A DNA stretch of 64,000 nt from CAVTWS01 sp963738445. GTDB taxonomy: Bacteria > Actinomycetota > Acidimicrobiia > Acidimicrobiales > SHLQ01. Shown one piece after another: positions 53,836-61,825 of this stretch. The notes beneath the pieces were generated by a model, which saw only the letters and a list, made by a program, of their open reading frames with translations, was not told where the DNA came from and did not search any database. How positions within the stretch are numbered: the stretch's first letter is position 1; each line of letters opens with the position of its first letter. The DNA lies in the NCBI GenBank assembly GCA_963738445.1, contig CAVTWS010000011.1, positions 434,001-498,000 on the forward strand. Direction: 5' to 3'. Made by a program: the position numbers and the translations under genes.

Positions 53836-54993
53836 TCAGGTGATTCGGTAGAGGTCGCGCAGCTGGCGGGCGATCACCATCTTCTGGATCTCGCTGGTGC
53901 CCTCACCGATGATCATCAGGGGCGAATCGCGGTAGTACCGCTCGACGGGATACTCCGACGTGTAGCCGTTGCCGCCGTGGATGCGCATGGCGTCGAAGGC
54001 GATCTCGAAGCCGACCTCGGAGCAGAACAGCTTGGCCATGCCCGCTTCCATGTCGGCCCGGATGCCCTGGTCGAACTTGTTGGCGGCGTCGTGGCACATC
54101 AGTCGGGCGGCGTGGAGCTTGGTGCCCATCTCGGCCAGCTTGAAGGCGATCGCCTGATGGTCGTAGATCGGCTTGCCGAAGGTCTCGCGCTGCTGGGCGT
54201 ACGCCATGGCCGCTTCGAACGCCGCCCGGCCGACACCGACCGCCCGGGCGGCGATGTTGATGCGCCCGAGCTCCAGCCCCGACAGCGCCATGTTGAGACC
54301 CCGGCCATAGCCCGCTTCTTCGCCGAGCATGTGGGAGTGGGGCACCCGGTGGTCGACGTAGGTCATCTCCACCGTCTCGATGCCCCGGTAGCCGAGCTTG
54401 TCGATCTTCTTGGAGATCGAGATGCCGCCGAAGGAGTCGCCGGGCTCCTTCTCGACGATGAAACACGAGATCTTGCCGTCGGAGTCTTTGACCATGAGCC
54501 CGACGAGGCGGCTGCGGATGCCGTTGGTGACCCACATCTTGGTGCCGTTGATGACCCAGTCGTCGCCGTCCCGGACCGCCTTGCACCGAATGGCGCGGGT
54601 GTCGCTGCCAGCGTCGGGCTCGGACAGGCTGAAGCAGGCCCGGCGCTCGCCGGTGGCCAACTCGGGGAGCCAGCGTTCCTTCTGCTCCCGAGTGCCGAAC
54701 CGGTTGATCATGGTCGACACGATGAGGTGGCTGTTCAATGCGCCGCCGAGCGACATGAACCCCCGTGAGATCTCCTCGATCAGCCGGGCGTAGGTGATGT
54801 GGTCGAGACCGAGGCCGCCGTACTCCTCGGGGATCACGCACCCGAACAGTCCGAACTCCTTCATCTGCTCGATCATGCCCTCGGCGTAGGTGTCGGTCAG
54901 CTCCAGCTCGGACGCGTGAGGGACGACATCCTTGTCGACCCAGGCCTTGATGGTGTCGACGAGCTGATCGGCGATCTCGGGATCGGTGGGCAT
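53836..54993 (-). CDS. Acyl-CoA dehydrogenase
   Basis: 385 residues from ATG 54993. Full-length family: N-terminal helices with CVIPEEYGGLGLDHITYARL, the middle FAD/substrate region CFSLSEPDAGSDTRAIR and WVINGTKMWVTNG, and the C-terminal helical domain AYAQQRETFGKPIYDHQAIA. It ends IHGGNGYTSEYPVERYYRDS and MIIGEGTSEIQ with the catalytic-base Glu in G-E-G-T-S-E. It introduces a trans-2,3 double bond into an acyl-CoA and passes electrons to ETF. The chain length or branched substrate cannot be fixed. Monocistronic as far as seen. Confidence 0.92.
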   Translation of the reverse strand: MPTDPEIADQLVDTIKAWVDKDVVPHASELELTDTYAEGMIEQMKEFGLFGCVIPEEYGGLGLDHITYARLIEEISRGFMSLGGALNSHLIVSTMINRFGTREQKERWLPELATGERRACFSLSEPDAGSDTRAIRCKAVRDGDDWVINGTKMWVTNGIRSRLVGLMVKDSDGKISCFIVEKEPGDSFGGISISKKIDKLGYRGIETVEMTYVDHRVPHSHMLGEEAGYGRGLNMALSGLELGRINIAARAVGVGRAAFEAAMAYAQQRETFGKPIYDHQAIAFKLAEMGTKLHAARLMCHDAANKFDQGIRADMEAGMAKLFCSEVGFEIAFDAMRIHGGNGYTSEYPVERYYRDSPLMIIGEGTSEIQKMVIARQLRDLYRIT

Positions 54994-55107
54994 CGGAACC
55001 TCGCTACTACGTGCCGGCGGTCATGGCGATGGTAGGGGACTGGACCGCGCTGCCGGCAGTTGGGTCCGGTGTCGCCCGCACCACAGCCCGACGGGCATGA
55101 TGCGCTC

Positions 55108-55617
55108 ATGACTCGTTCGATGAGCATCGTGGTGGGCAATCCCCGATCCGGGTCCCGCACCCGCATGGTCGCCGAGGTCCTGGGCGCGGCGTGCGCGTCT
55201 GCCGTCGGCGATGTGTCCACGACGGTGATCGACCTGGCCGACTTCGGGGGCCGGCTGTTCGACCCGGCGGACAGCGAGGTGGTGGCGCTGACGGAGTCGG
55301 TGGCGGCGAGCGACCTGCTGATCGCCGCCAGTCCCACCTTCAAGGCCACCTACAGCGGGCTGCTGAAGTGCTTCTTCGACCGGTATCCCGGCCCGGGTCT
55401 GGCCGGCGCGGTGGCCGTTCCCGTGATGATGGGCGGCAACCCGGCACACTCGCTGGCCCCGGAGGTGGCCCTCCGACCCCTGCTGGTGGAGCTCGGCGCG
55501 TCGTGCCCGACTCGATCGTTGTACGTCACCGACCCCGACCTCGATCGCCTCGACGAGGTCATCGCCGGATGGGTCGGTTCCGCCGGCCCGATCCTGGCTC
55601 GCGCCCTCGGCGACTGA
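55108..55617 (+). CDS. NADPH-dependent FMN reductase-like flavoprotein
   Basis: 169 residues from ATG 55108 (ATG 55120 also possible). Flavodoxin-like fold with SIVVGNPRSGSRTRMVAEVL for the FMN phosphate, LLIAASPTFKATYSGLLKCF as the isoalloxazine loop (S-P-x-x-x-x-x-Y-S-G-x-L-K) and VPVMMGGNPAHS. This is the SsuE/MsuE-type NAD(P)H:FMN reductase family, which can supply FMNH2 to two-component monooxygenases. No monooxygenase is adjacent. It diverges from the acyl-CoA dehydrogenase gene. Confidence 0.85.
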   Translation: MTRSMSIVVGNPRSGSRTRMVAEVLGAACASAVGDVSTTVIDLADFGGRLFDPADSEVVALTESVAASDLLIAASPTFKATYSGLLKCFFDRYPGPGLAGAVAVPVMMGGNPAHSLAPEVALRPLLVELGASCPTRSLYVTDPDLDRLDEVIAGWVGSAGPILARALGD

Positions 55618-55627
55618 CAGCCCGGGC

Positions 55628-56515
55628 TCAGGCGGGGAAGGCGCCCTGCATGCGCGCCGCCGCCAACGTGTTCTCGAGCAGGCACGCGATGGTCATGGGT
55701 CCGGTGCCGCCCGGCATCGGGGTGATGGCGCCGGCGATCGCCTGCACGGTCTCGAAGTCGACGTCGCCCACGACCCCAGCCTCGGTGCGCGAGATGCCGA
55801 CGTCGATAACGGCCGCCCCCGGCTTCACGTGGGCGGCGGTGACCATCCGGGCCGAGCCGGCGGCGGCGATGATGATGTCGGCCTCCCGGCACACCTCCAC
55901 CAGGTCGGCAGTGCGGGAATGGGCGAGGCAGACGGTGGCGTCGACCCCTTTGCGGGCGAGCAACAGGACCTGGGGCAGGCCCACCAGCGTGGAGCGGCCG
56001 ATGACCACCGCCTTGCGGCCCGAGGTCAGCACGCCGTAGCGCTCGAGCAGCCGCATCACCCCGAGCGGAGTGCAGGGCACGTGCCCGGGTTTGCCCCGCA
56101 CGAGGCGGCCCATCGACCGCTCGGTCAGGCCGTCGACATCCTTCTCGGGCGGCACCAGATCGAGGACCCGTTCGGCGTCGAGACCGTCGGGCAACGGCAG
56201 CTGCACCAGGATCCCGTGAACGCCGGGATCGGCAGCGAGGGCGCCGACGGTGTCCTCCACCTCGGACTGGCCGACGTCGGGGGCGAGGCCGACATGGCGC
56301 GATGTCATGCCTGCTTCGGCCGCCTTCTTCTGCTTGTTGCGGACGTACATCTGACTCGGCCGATCGTCGCCGACGAGGACGGTGGCCAGGCACACGGGCG
56401 GCGAGCCGGCCGCTTCGACGGTGGCCCGCAAGGCCACCACCATGTCGTCTCGCAGGCGATTGCCGTCCATCAGGACAGCCCCGCCTGCGGTGCGCTGATC
56501 GGCGCCGGCGGTCAT
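55628..56515 (-). CDS. folD: Methylenetetrahydrofolate dehydrogenase / methenyltetrahydrofolate cyclohydrolase
   Basis: 295 residues from ATG 56515, overlapping the fhs stop by 4 bases. The catalytic region includes SQMYVRNKQKKAAEAG (Y-x-x-x-K), VHGILVQLPLPDGLD, and PGHVPCTPLGVMRLLERYGV. NADP binding is shown by VVIGRSTLVGLPQVLLLA, and the family end PGGTGPMTIACLLENT is intact. G-R-S-x-x-V-G is kept, with P replaced by L in the last position. It interconverts methylene-, methenyl- and 10-formyl-tetrahydrofolate. Coupled with fhs it gives a complete route from formate to methylene-tetrahydrofolate. Confidence 0.95.
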   Translation of the reverse strand: MTAGADQRTAGGAVLMDGNRLRDDMVVALRATVEAAGSPPVCLATVLVGDDRPSQMYVRNKQKKAAEAGMTSRHVGLAPDVGQSEVEDTVGALAADPGVHGILVQLPLPDGLDAERVLDLVPPEKDVDGLTERSMGRLVRGKPGHVPCTPLGVMRLLERYGVLTSGRKAVVIGRSTLVGLPQVLLLARKGVDATVCLAHSRTADLVEVCREADIIIAAAGSARMVTAAHVKPGAAVIDVGISRTEAGVVGDVDFETVQAIAGAITPMPGGTGPMTIACLLENTLAAARMQGAFPA

Positions 56516-58209
56516 GACAGGCCCACGATCTCGCCCTGATCGTCGAGGTCGATGGAGGCGGCGGCGGGAGCGGAGCCGAGCCCCGGCATCGTGCGCATAT
56601 CCCCACAGATGGGATAGATGAACCCGGCCCCGACGGACGCTCGCACCTCCCGCACGTTCAGGGTGTGCCCGGTCGGGGCCCCCGACAGCTTCGGGTCGGC
56701 CGAGATGGAGAGGTGGGTCTTGGCGATGCACACCGGCAGATGGGCGAAGCCGTTGCGGGTGAACGAGGCCAGCTGGCGGGTCGCGGCGGGTGAGTACGAG
56801 ACGTCGGCGGCGCCGTAGATGCGGGTGGCGACGGTGGCGATCTTGTCCTCGAGTGACAGCTCGTCCGGGTAGAGGAATCGGAAGGTCGAGGGCTCCTCAC
56901 AGGCGTCGACGACGGCGTGGGCGAGGTCGACGGCTCCGGCACCGCCGTCGGCGAAGTGCGTGCTCAGGGCCACCCGGGCTCCGAGCTGTTCGGCGATCTC
57001 GCGTATCGCCGCGTGCTCGGACGGGTGGTCGGTGGGGAACGCGTTGATGGCGACGACCGGCGACACCCCGTGGGCCAACACGTTGTCGATCTGTTTGGCC
57101 AGGTTCGCAGCCCCGGCACGGACATCGTCGGGGTTCTCGGCCAGCAACTCGGGCGGCAGCGGTCTGCCGGCCACGATGCGGTACCGGCCCGAGTGGGCCT
57201 TGAGCGCCCGAACCGTGGCGACGAGCACGGCGGCGTCGGGCACGAGCCCCGAGGCCCGGCACTTGATGTTGAAGAACCGTTCGGCGCCCATGTCGGCACC
57301 GAACCCGGCCTCGGTGATGAGGTAGTCGCCGGTGCGGATGCCGATGAGGTCGCCCATGATCGAGCTGTTGCCGTGGGCGATGTTTCCGAAGGGGCCGGCG
57401 TGCACGATGACCGGGGTGTGCTCGAGGGTCTGCAACAGGTTGGGTTTGAGCGCCTCCCGGAGGATCACCGCCATCGACCCGGCCCCTCGGAGATCCTCGG
57501 CGGTGACCGGGGCGCCCGATGTGGTGGACCCGACCACGATGCGCCCGAGACGGGCCCGCAGGTCGTCGAGTGAGGTCGACAATGCGAGGATGGCCATCAC
57601 CTCCGACGCCGCGGTGATGTCGAACCCGGTCTGGCGGGTCACGCCGTCCTCGCGGCCGCCGAGTCCGACGACGATGTTCCGGAGGGCCCGATCGTTGACG
57701 TCGAGCACGCGGCGCCAGGTGATCTCACGGAGGTCGAGATCGAGCTCGTTGCCCTGGTGGAGGTGGTTGTCGAGCATCGCGGCCAGCAGGTTGTGGGCCG
57801 CCGTGACGGCGTGGAAGTCGCCTGTCAGGTGCAGGTTGAGCAGCTCCATCGGGACGACCTGGCTGTATCCCCCGCCCGCGGCGCCGCCCTTGATCCCGAA
57901 CGTGGGCCCCATCGACGGCTGGCGCAGGGACAGGGTGGCGCGTTTGCCGATGTGGGCCATGGCCTGGCCCAGGCCGACCGTCGTGGTGGTCTTGCCCTCA
58001 CCGAGCGGAGTCGGGGTGATCGCGGTGACCACCACGTACTTCGCCGGCGGGCGGTCGGCCAGCGCGTCGACGGCCTCCAGGCGGATCTTGGCGACATCGT
58101 CGCCGTGCGGTTCGAGGAACTCGTGGGGCAGGCCCATCGAGTCGGCGATGTCGGTGAGCGGGGCCAACTTGGCGCTCTGGGCGATCTCGAGGTCCGACGG
58201 AATGGTCAT
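56512..58209 (-). CDS. fhs: Formate-tetrahydrofolate ligase
   Basis: 565 residues from ATG 58209, with GGGAG 6 bases upstream. ATP-binding loop TPTPLGEGKTTTTVGL, LRQPSMGPTFGIKGGAAGGG, LTGDFHAVTAAHNLLAAMLD, VNDRALRNIVVGLGG and TRQTGFDITAASEVMAILAL are all near-invariant in the family. The length is right. It activates formate with ATP to 10-formyl-tetrahydrofolate. It is first in a two-gene operon with folD and lies 1.7 kb from the formate dehydrogenase operon, on the opposite strand. Confidence 0.97.
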   Translation of the reverse strand: MTIPSDLEIAQSAKLAPLTDIADSMGLPHEFLEPHGDDVAKIRLEAVDALADRPPAKYVVVTAITPTPLGEGKTTTTVGLGQAMAHIGKRATLSLRQPSMGPTFGIKGGAAGGGYSQVVPMELLNLHLTGDFHAVTAAHNLLAAMLDNHLHQGNELDLDLREITWRRVLDVNDRALRNIVVGLGGREDGVTRQTGFDITAASEVMAILALSTSLDDLRARLGRIVVGSTTSGAPVTAEDLRGAGSMAVILREALKPNLLQTLEHTPVIVHAGPFGNIAHGNSSIMGDLIGIRTGDYLITEAGFGADMGAERFFNIKCRASGLVPDAAVLVATVRALKAHSGRYRIVAGRPLPPELLAENPDDVRAGAANLAKQIDNVLAHGVSPVVAINAFPTDHPSEHAAIREIAEQLGARVALSTHFADGGAGAVDLAHAVVDACEEPSTFRFLYPDELSLEDKIATVATRIYGAADVSYSPAATRQLASFTRNGFAHLPVCIAKTHLSISADPKLSGAPTGHTLNVREVRASVGAGFIYPICGDMRTMPGLGSAPAAASIDLDDQGEIVGLS

Positions 58210-58390
58210 GGTCGCTCCCTGCGTCCGACGGCTGTCTCGTCCGGGCGGATGGTATCGGGCTTGCCGGCACGGAGCGGCCACCGGACCGCCATCTGGCTCG
58301 GCCGGCCCAGCTGGGCCAGAATCGCTCAGCCCGTCCGGGCGCTGAGTCAAAGCGGCCCCGCCGTGGGGCCCAACCTCGAGGAGATGAGCC

Positions 58391-59242
58391 GTGAGCGAAC
58401 CCGTGATCCTGGTCGACCAGCCGGCGCCGATGGTCAGCCGCATCACCATGAACCGGCCCGAAAAGCGCAATGCCCTCAACCACCCGCTGCGCGGCGCCAT
58501 CTTGGACACCCTCCGGGCCAACGATCAGGACCCGGGGGTTCGGGTGACGATCATCCGCGGCGCCGGCCCGTCCTTCTCGGCCGGTTACGACCTGGGAGGC
58601 GGCAACGAGGGCCACGACCTCCCCTTCTACACGCCCGGAGGCGAGGGTCACTGGCCCCGCCACGTGACCGAGGGTTGGATGGGCATCTGGGATCTCGCCA
58701 AACCGGTGATCGCCCAGGTGCACGGCTACTGCCTGGCCGGCGGCAGCGAGCTGGCGACGGGCTGCGACCTCGTCTACATCGCCGAAGACGCCCAGATGGG
58801 CTACCCGGCGGTGCGGTTCGGCGTCCCCGACATGCACTTCCACCCCTGGTTCCTGGGCATGCGGCGGGCCATGGAGATGATGATCACCGGTGACTCCATC
58901 TCGGGGGTCGACGCCGTCGCCGAGGGGTGGGCGAACCGGGCCTTCCCGGCCGATCAGCTCGACGACGCCGTGCTCGAGGTGGCGCAACGGATCTGCACGA
59001 TCCCGGCCGAGCTCGTGCAGCTCAACAAGCGCATCGTGCACCGCCAGATGGACCACATGGGGCTCCGCTCGGGAATCCGGGCCGGCACCGAGCTGTGTGC
59101 GCTCGGGACCCACACCCAGGCCATGGCCGAGTTCACGGGTGCCATCCGGGACCGCGGGCTCACCGCGGCCCTCCAGGAACGCGACTCTCCGTTCGGCGAC
59201 TACCGCACGGGCGACCAGCCGTCCGTTCCCCCGTACGCCTGA
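58391..59242 (+). CDS. Enoyl-CoA hydratase/isomerase (crotonase) family protein
   Basis: 283 residues from GTG 58391, with GAGGAG 7 bases upstream. Crotonase fold: ITMNRPEKRNALNHPLRGAI, the first oxyanion segment GAGPSFSAGYDLGGG, and the second, VHGYCLAGGSELATGCDLVY, both intact. The usual catalytic Glu positions are G-S-E-L and the later YPAVRFGVP, where the second Glu is absent, so hydratase activity on simple enoyl-CoA is doubtful. An isomerase, hydrolase or aromatic-degradation role is possible. The C-terminus is standard for actinobacterial paralogues. Confidence 0.85.
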   Translation: MSEPVILVDQPAPMVSRITMNRPEKRNALNHPLRGAILDTLRANDQDPGVRVTIIRGAGPSFSAGYDLGGGNEGHDLPFYTPGGEGHWPRHVTEGWMGIWDLAKPVIAQVHGYCLAGGSELATGCDLVYIAEDAQMGYPAVRFGVPDMHFHPWFLGMRRAMEMMITGDSISGVDAVAEGWANRAFPADQLDDAVLEVAQRICTIPAELVQLNKRIVHRQMDHMGLRSGIRAGTELCALGTHTQAMAEFTGAIRDRGLTAALQERDSPFGDYRTGDQPSVPPYA

Positions 59243-59346
59243 GGGTCGACGCACCGGTTCGCGATGGGCGGGCGGGCGTGCCGTACAGTGCGACCGCTCA
59301 GCGAGACCCGTCGACGAGGACGTCGACCAGCCAGAAAGGCTCCGCC

Positions 59347-59850
59347 GTGACCACCATCGACTCCGCCTCGTTCCGCCAGGTGCTCGGGCATTTCCCGACC
59401 GGCGTCACGGTCGTCACGGCCCGCAACGACGACGGTCCGGTCGGAACGACGATCGGCTCGTTCACCTCGGTCTCGCTCGACCCGCCACTGGTCGGCTTCC
59501 TCCCCATGGTCAGCTCGAACTCGTGGCCGGTGATCGAGCAGACGAACTCGTTCTGCGTGAACGTGCTGGGCGACGACCAAGGCGATCTGTGCTGGCGGTT
59601 CGCCTCCTCGTCCGTCGGTGACAAGTTCGGCGACGTCCCCTGGGAGGCGGCGCCGAGCGGCTGCCCGATCCTCGGGGGAGCCATCGCCTGGATCGACTGC
59701 TCCGTGGAGGCGGTTCACGAGATGGGCGACCACATCTTCGTGCTCGGTCGGGTGCAGGCGCTGTCGGTCGTCGACGATCCCGGTGACCCGCTGCTCTTCT
59801 TCCGCGGCACGTTGCGATCGCTGGCCTCCGCCCCGGACCCCGCGTCCTGA
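59347..59850 (+). CDS. Flavin reductase family protein
   Basis: 167 residues from GTG 59347, with AGAAAGG about 8 bases upstream; TACAGT at 59284-59289 may be its -10. Split-barrel flavin-binding fold: FRQVLGHFPTGVTVVTARND, GTTIGSFTSVSLDPPLVGF, SFCVNVLGDDQGDLCWRFAS and GDHIFVLGRVQALSV. These enzymes reduce FMN or FAD with NAD(P)H, usually for a separate monooxygenase. None is adjacent. It precedes the formate dehydrogenase genes by 55 bases, perhaps only by chance. Confidence 0.88.
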   Translation: MTTIDSASFRQVLGHFPTGVTVVTARNDDGPVGTTIGSFTSVSLDPPLVGFLPMVSSNSWPVIEQTNSFCVNVLGDDQGDLCWRFASSSVGDKFGDVPWEAAPSGCPILGGAIAWIDCSVEAVHEMGDHIFVLGRVQALSVVDDPGDPLLFFRGTLRSLASAPDPAS

Positions 59851-59905
59851 CCTCGACCGGTAGGTTGGACCCACACACCACTCGGTACGAGAGGGGGTGA
59901 CAGAC

Positions 59906-61825
59906 ATGAACTACACACGGCTCACCACGCCGCTGGTGCGTCTCGACGGGGAGCTTCGCCCCACGTCCTGGCCCATCGCCCTCGATCGGGCCGCCGCCGG
60001 CTTCGCCCGCGCCCGGGATACCCGGGGGCCCGATTCCGTCGGCGTCTTCTCCTGCTCGAAGAGCACCAACGAGATGAACTTCGTGGCGCAGAAATTTGCC
60101 CGCGTCGCCATCGGCACCAACAACATCGACTCCTGCAATCGAACGTGACACGCGCCCTCGGTGGTCGGTCTGGCCACCGTGTTCGGAGCGGGCGGAGGCA
60201 CGTCGTCCTACGCCGAGGTCGAAGCGGCCGACGTGATCCTCCTGTGGGGTTCCAACGCCCGGGCCGCCCATCCCATCTTCTTCCATCACGTCCTCCGGGC
60301 TGTCCACCGTGGCGCGCAGCTCTTCGTGGTCGACCCGCGGCGCACGGCCACGGCGGAGTGGGCCGACCTGTGGCTCGGCAACCACGTCGGGACGGACATC
60401 GCGTTGGCCAACACCATGGCCAGGGAGATCATCGCCGCCGGTCTGGTCCACTCCACCTTCGTCGAGCGGGCCACCGTCGACTTCGACGACTTCGCCGCCT
60501 CGGTCGAGGAATGGACCCTGGAGCGGGGGAGCGCCGTCACCGGAGTGCCGGCGGACGCCATACGCGACATGGCCCACGCCTACGCCCGCGCCGACCGTGC
60601 CCAACTCTGCTGGACCCTCGGGATCACCGAGCACCACAACGCGGTCGACAACGTGCTGGCGCTCATCAATCTGGCGTTGCTCTGCGGGCACGTGGGCCGC
60701 TATGGCTCCGGCCTCAACCCGCTCCGAGGCCAGAACAACGTCCAGGGGGGCGGCGACATGGGTGCGATCCCCAATCGCCTCACCGGCTTCCAGGACATCG
60801 TCGACCCCGCGGTCCGGGCACGCTTCGATGCGGCGTGGGGATCGGCGATCCCGGACCACTACGGCTGGCACCTCACCCAGATGTTCGAGGCGATGGGCCG
60901 GGGGGACCTCACCGCGCTCTACGTGATCGGCGAGAACCCGGCCCAGTCCGAAGCCGACAACGGCCACGCCATCAAGGTGCTGTCGAACCTCGATCACCTC
61001 GTGGTGCAGGACATGTTCCTGACCCGCACCGCGCTTCTCGCTGACGTCGTGCTGCCGTCGGCCGCCGGTTGGTGCGAGACCGAAGGCACGGTCACCAACT
61101 CGGAGCGACGCGTGCAGCGGGTGCGCAAAGCGCTCGAACCGCCGGGGGAAGCCCGGGCGGACCACGAGATCGTCCTCGACCTGTGCCGCCGGCTGGGCCA
61201 CGACTGGTCCTACCCCACCAGCGAGGACATCTGGAACGAGGTGCGGAGCCTGTCGCCGATGCACGCGGGGATGAGCTACGCGCGGCTCGACGACCTCGGT
61301 GGGATCCAGTGGCCGTGCCCCCACGACGACCGGCTCGAACCGAGCTACCTGCACGGTCGGCTCTGGGCCGACGATCCCGCGGAGCGAGGGCGCCCGGCCC
61401 CGTTCAGCGTGGTCCACGACGATCCGCCGGTCGATCGGTGCACGCCGGAGTTCCCACTTCGCCTCACGACGGGCCGGCGCCTCGACTCGTACAACACGGG
61501 CGTGCAGACCGGTTCGTTCGCCAGTCCGCTGCGTCGGGGCGAGACCCTCGACCTGTCGCCCGAGGATGCCCGCCGTCTCGAGGTGAGCGCCGGCGAGGTC
61601 GTTCGGGTGACCTCGCGTCGCGGCTCGGTCCTCGTTCCGGTTGCGCTCGATCCGGCGCTCCGGCCCGGGTTGGTGTTCATGACGTTCCACTTCCCCGACC
61701 AGGTCGACACCAACGTGTTGACCATCGAAGCGAACGACCCTCGTTCCGGCACCGCCGAGTTCAAGGCCGCCGCGGTGCGGGTCGAGAAGCTCGCCGGGGC
61801 CGAGCGGGAGCCGTCGTGGACCTGA
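59906..61825 (+). CDS. fdhA: Selenocysteine-containing formate dehydrogenase catalytic (molybdopterin) subunit
   Basis: 639 residues if TGA 60146-60148 is read as Sec81; both halves are in the same frame. Before it: VGVFSCSKSTNEMNFVAQKF and IGTNNIDSCNRT; after it: HAPSVVGLATVFGAGGGTSS. This matches the U-H-x-P-S active site of FdhF-type enzymes (Sec and the next His bind and activate formate). Further family marks are LLWGSNARAAHPIFFHHVL, the catalytic-Arg segment NPLRGQNNVQGGGDMGAIP and a C-terminal molydopterin domain from about 520 (RLTTGRRLDSYNTGVQTGSF). The N-terminal [4Fe-4S] domain of classical subunits is missing; the protein starts where that domain would end. A GTG at 59897 would add three residues. 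The next gene encodes the NAD-linked diaphorase part. Confidence 0.9.
60146..60179 (+). promoter_or_regulatory. Selenocysteine UGA codon and bacterial SECIS hairpin
   Basis: UGA is at 60146-60148. An 8-bp stem follows: CGGTGGTC (60159-60166) with GGCCACCG (60172-60179), including one U.G pair, capped by the loop GGTCT (60167-60171). The GGUC loop that SelB recognises begins 18 bases after the UGA, the same distance as in Escherichia coli fdhF as I recall that sequence. The codons encode H-A-P-S-V-V-G-L-A-T, so the hairpin sits within conserved protein sequence. Confidence 0.87.

Noticed and set aside
60146..60148. TGA in fdhA as a true stop or frameshift
   Set aside because: The frame is the same on both sides, the codon lies at the Sec position of the active site, and a SECIS hairpin follows at the right distance.
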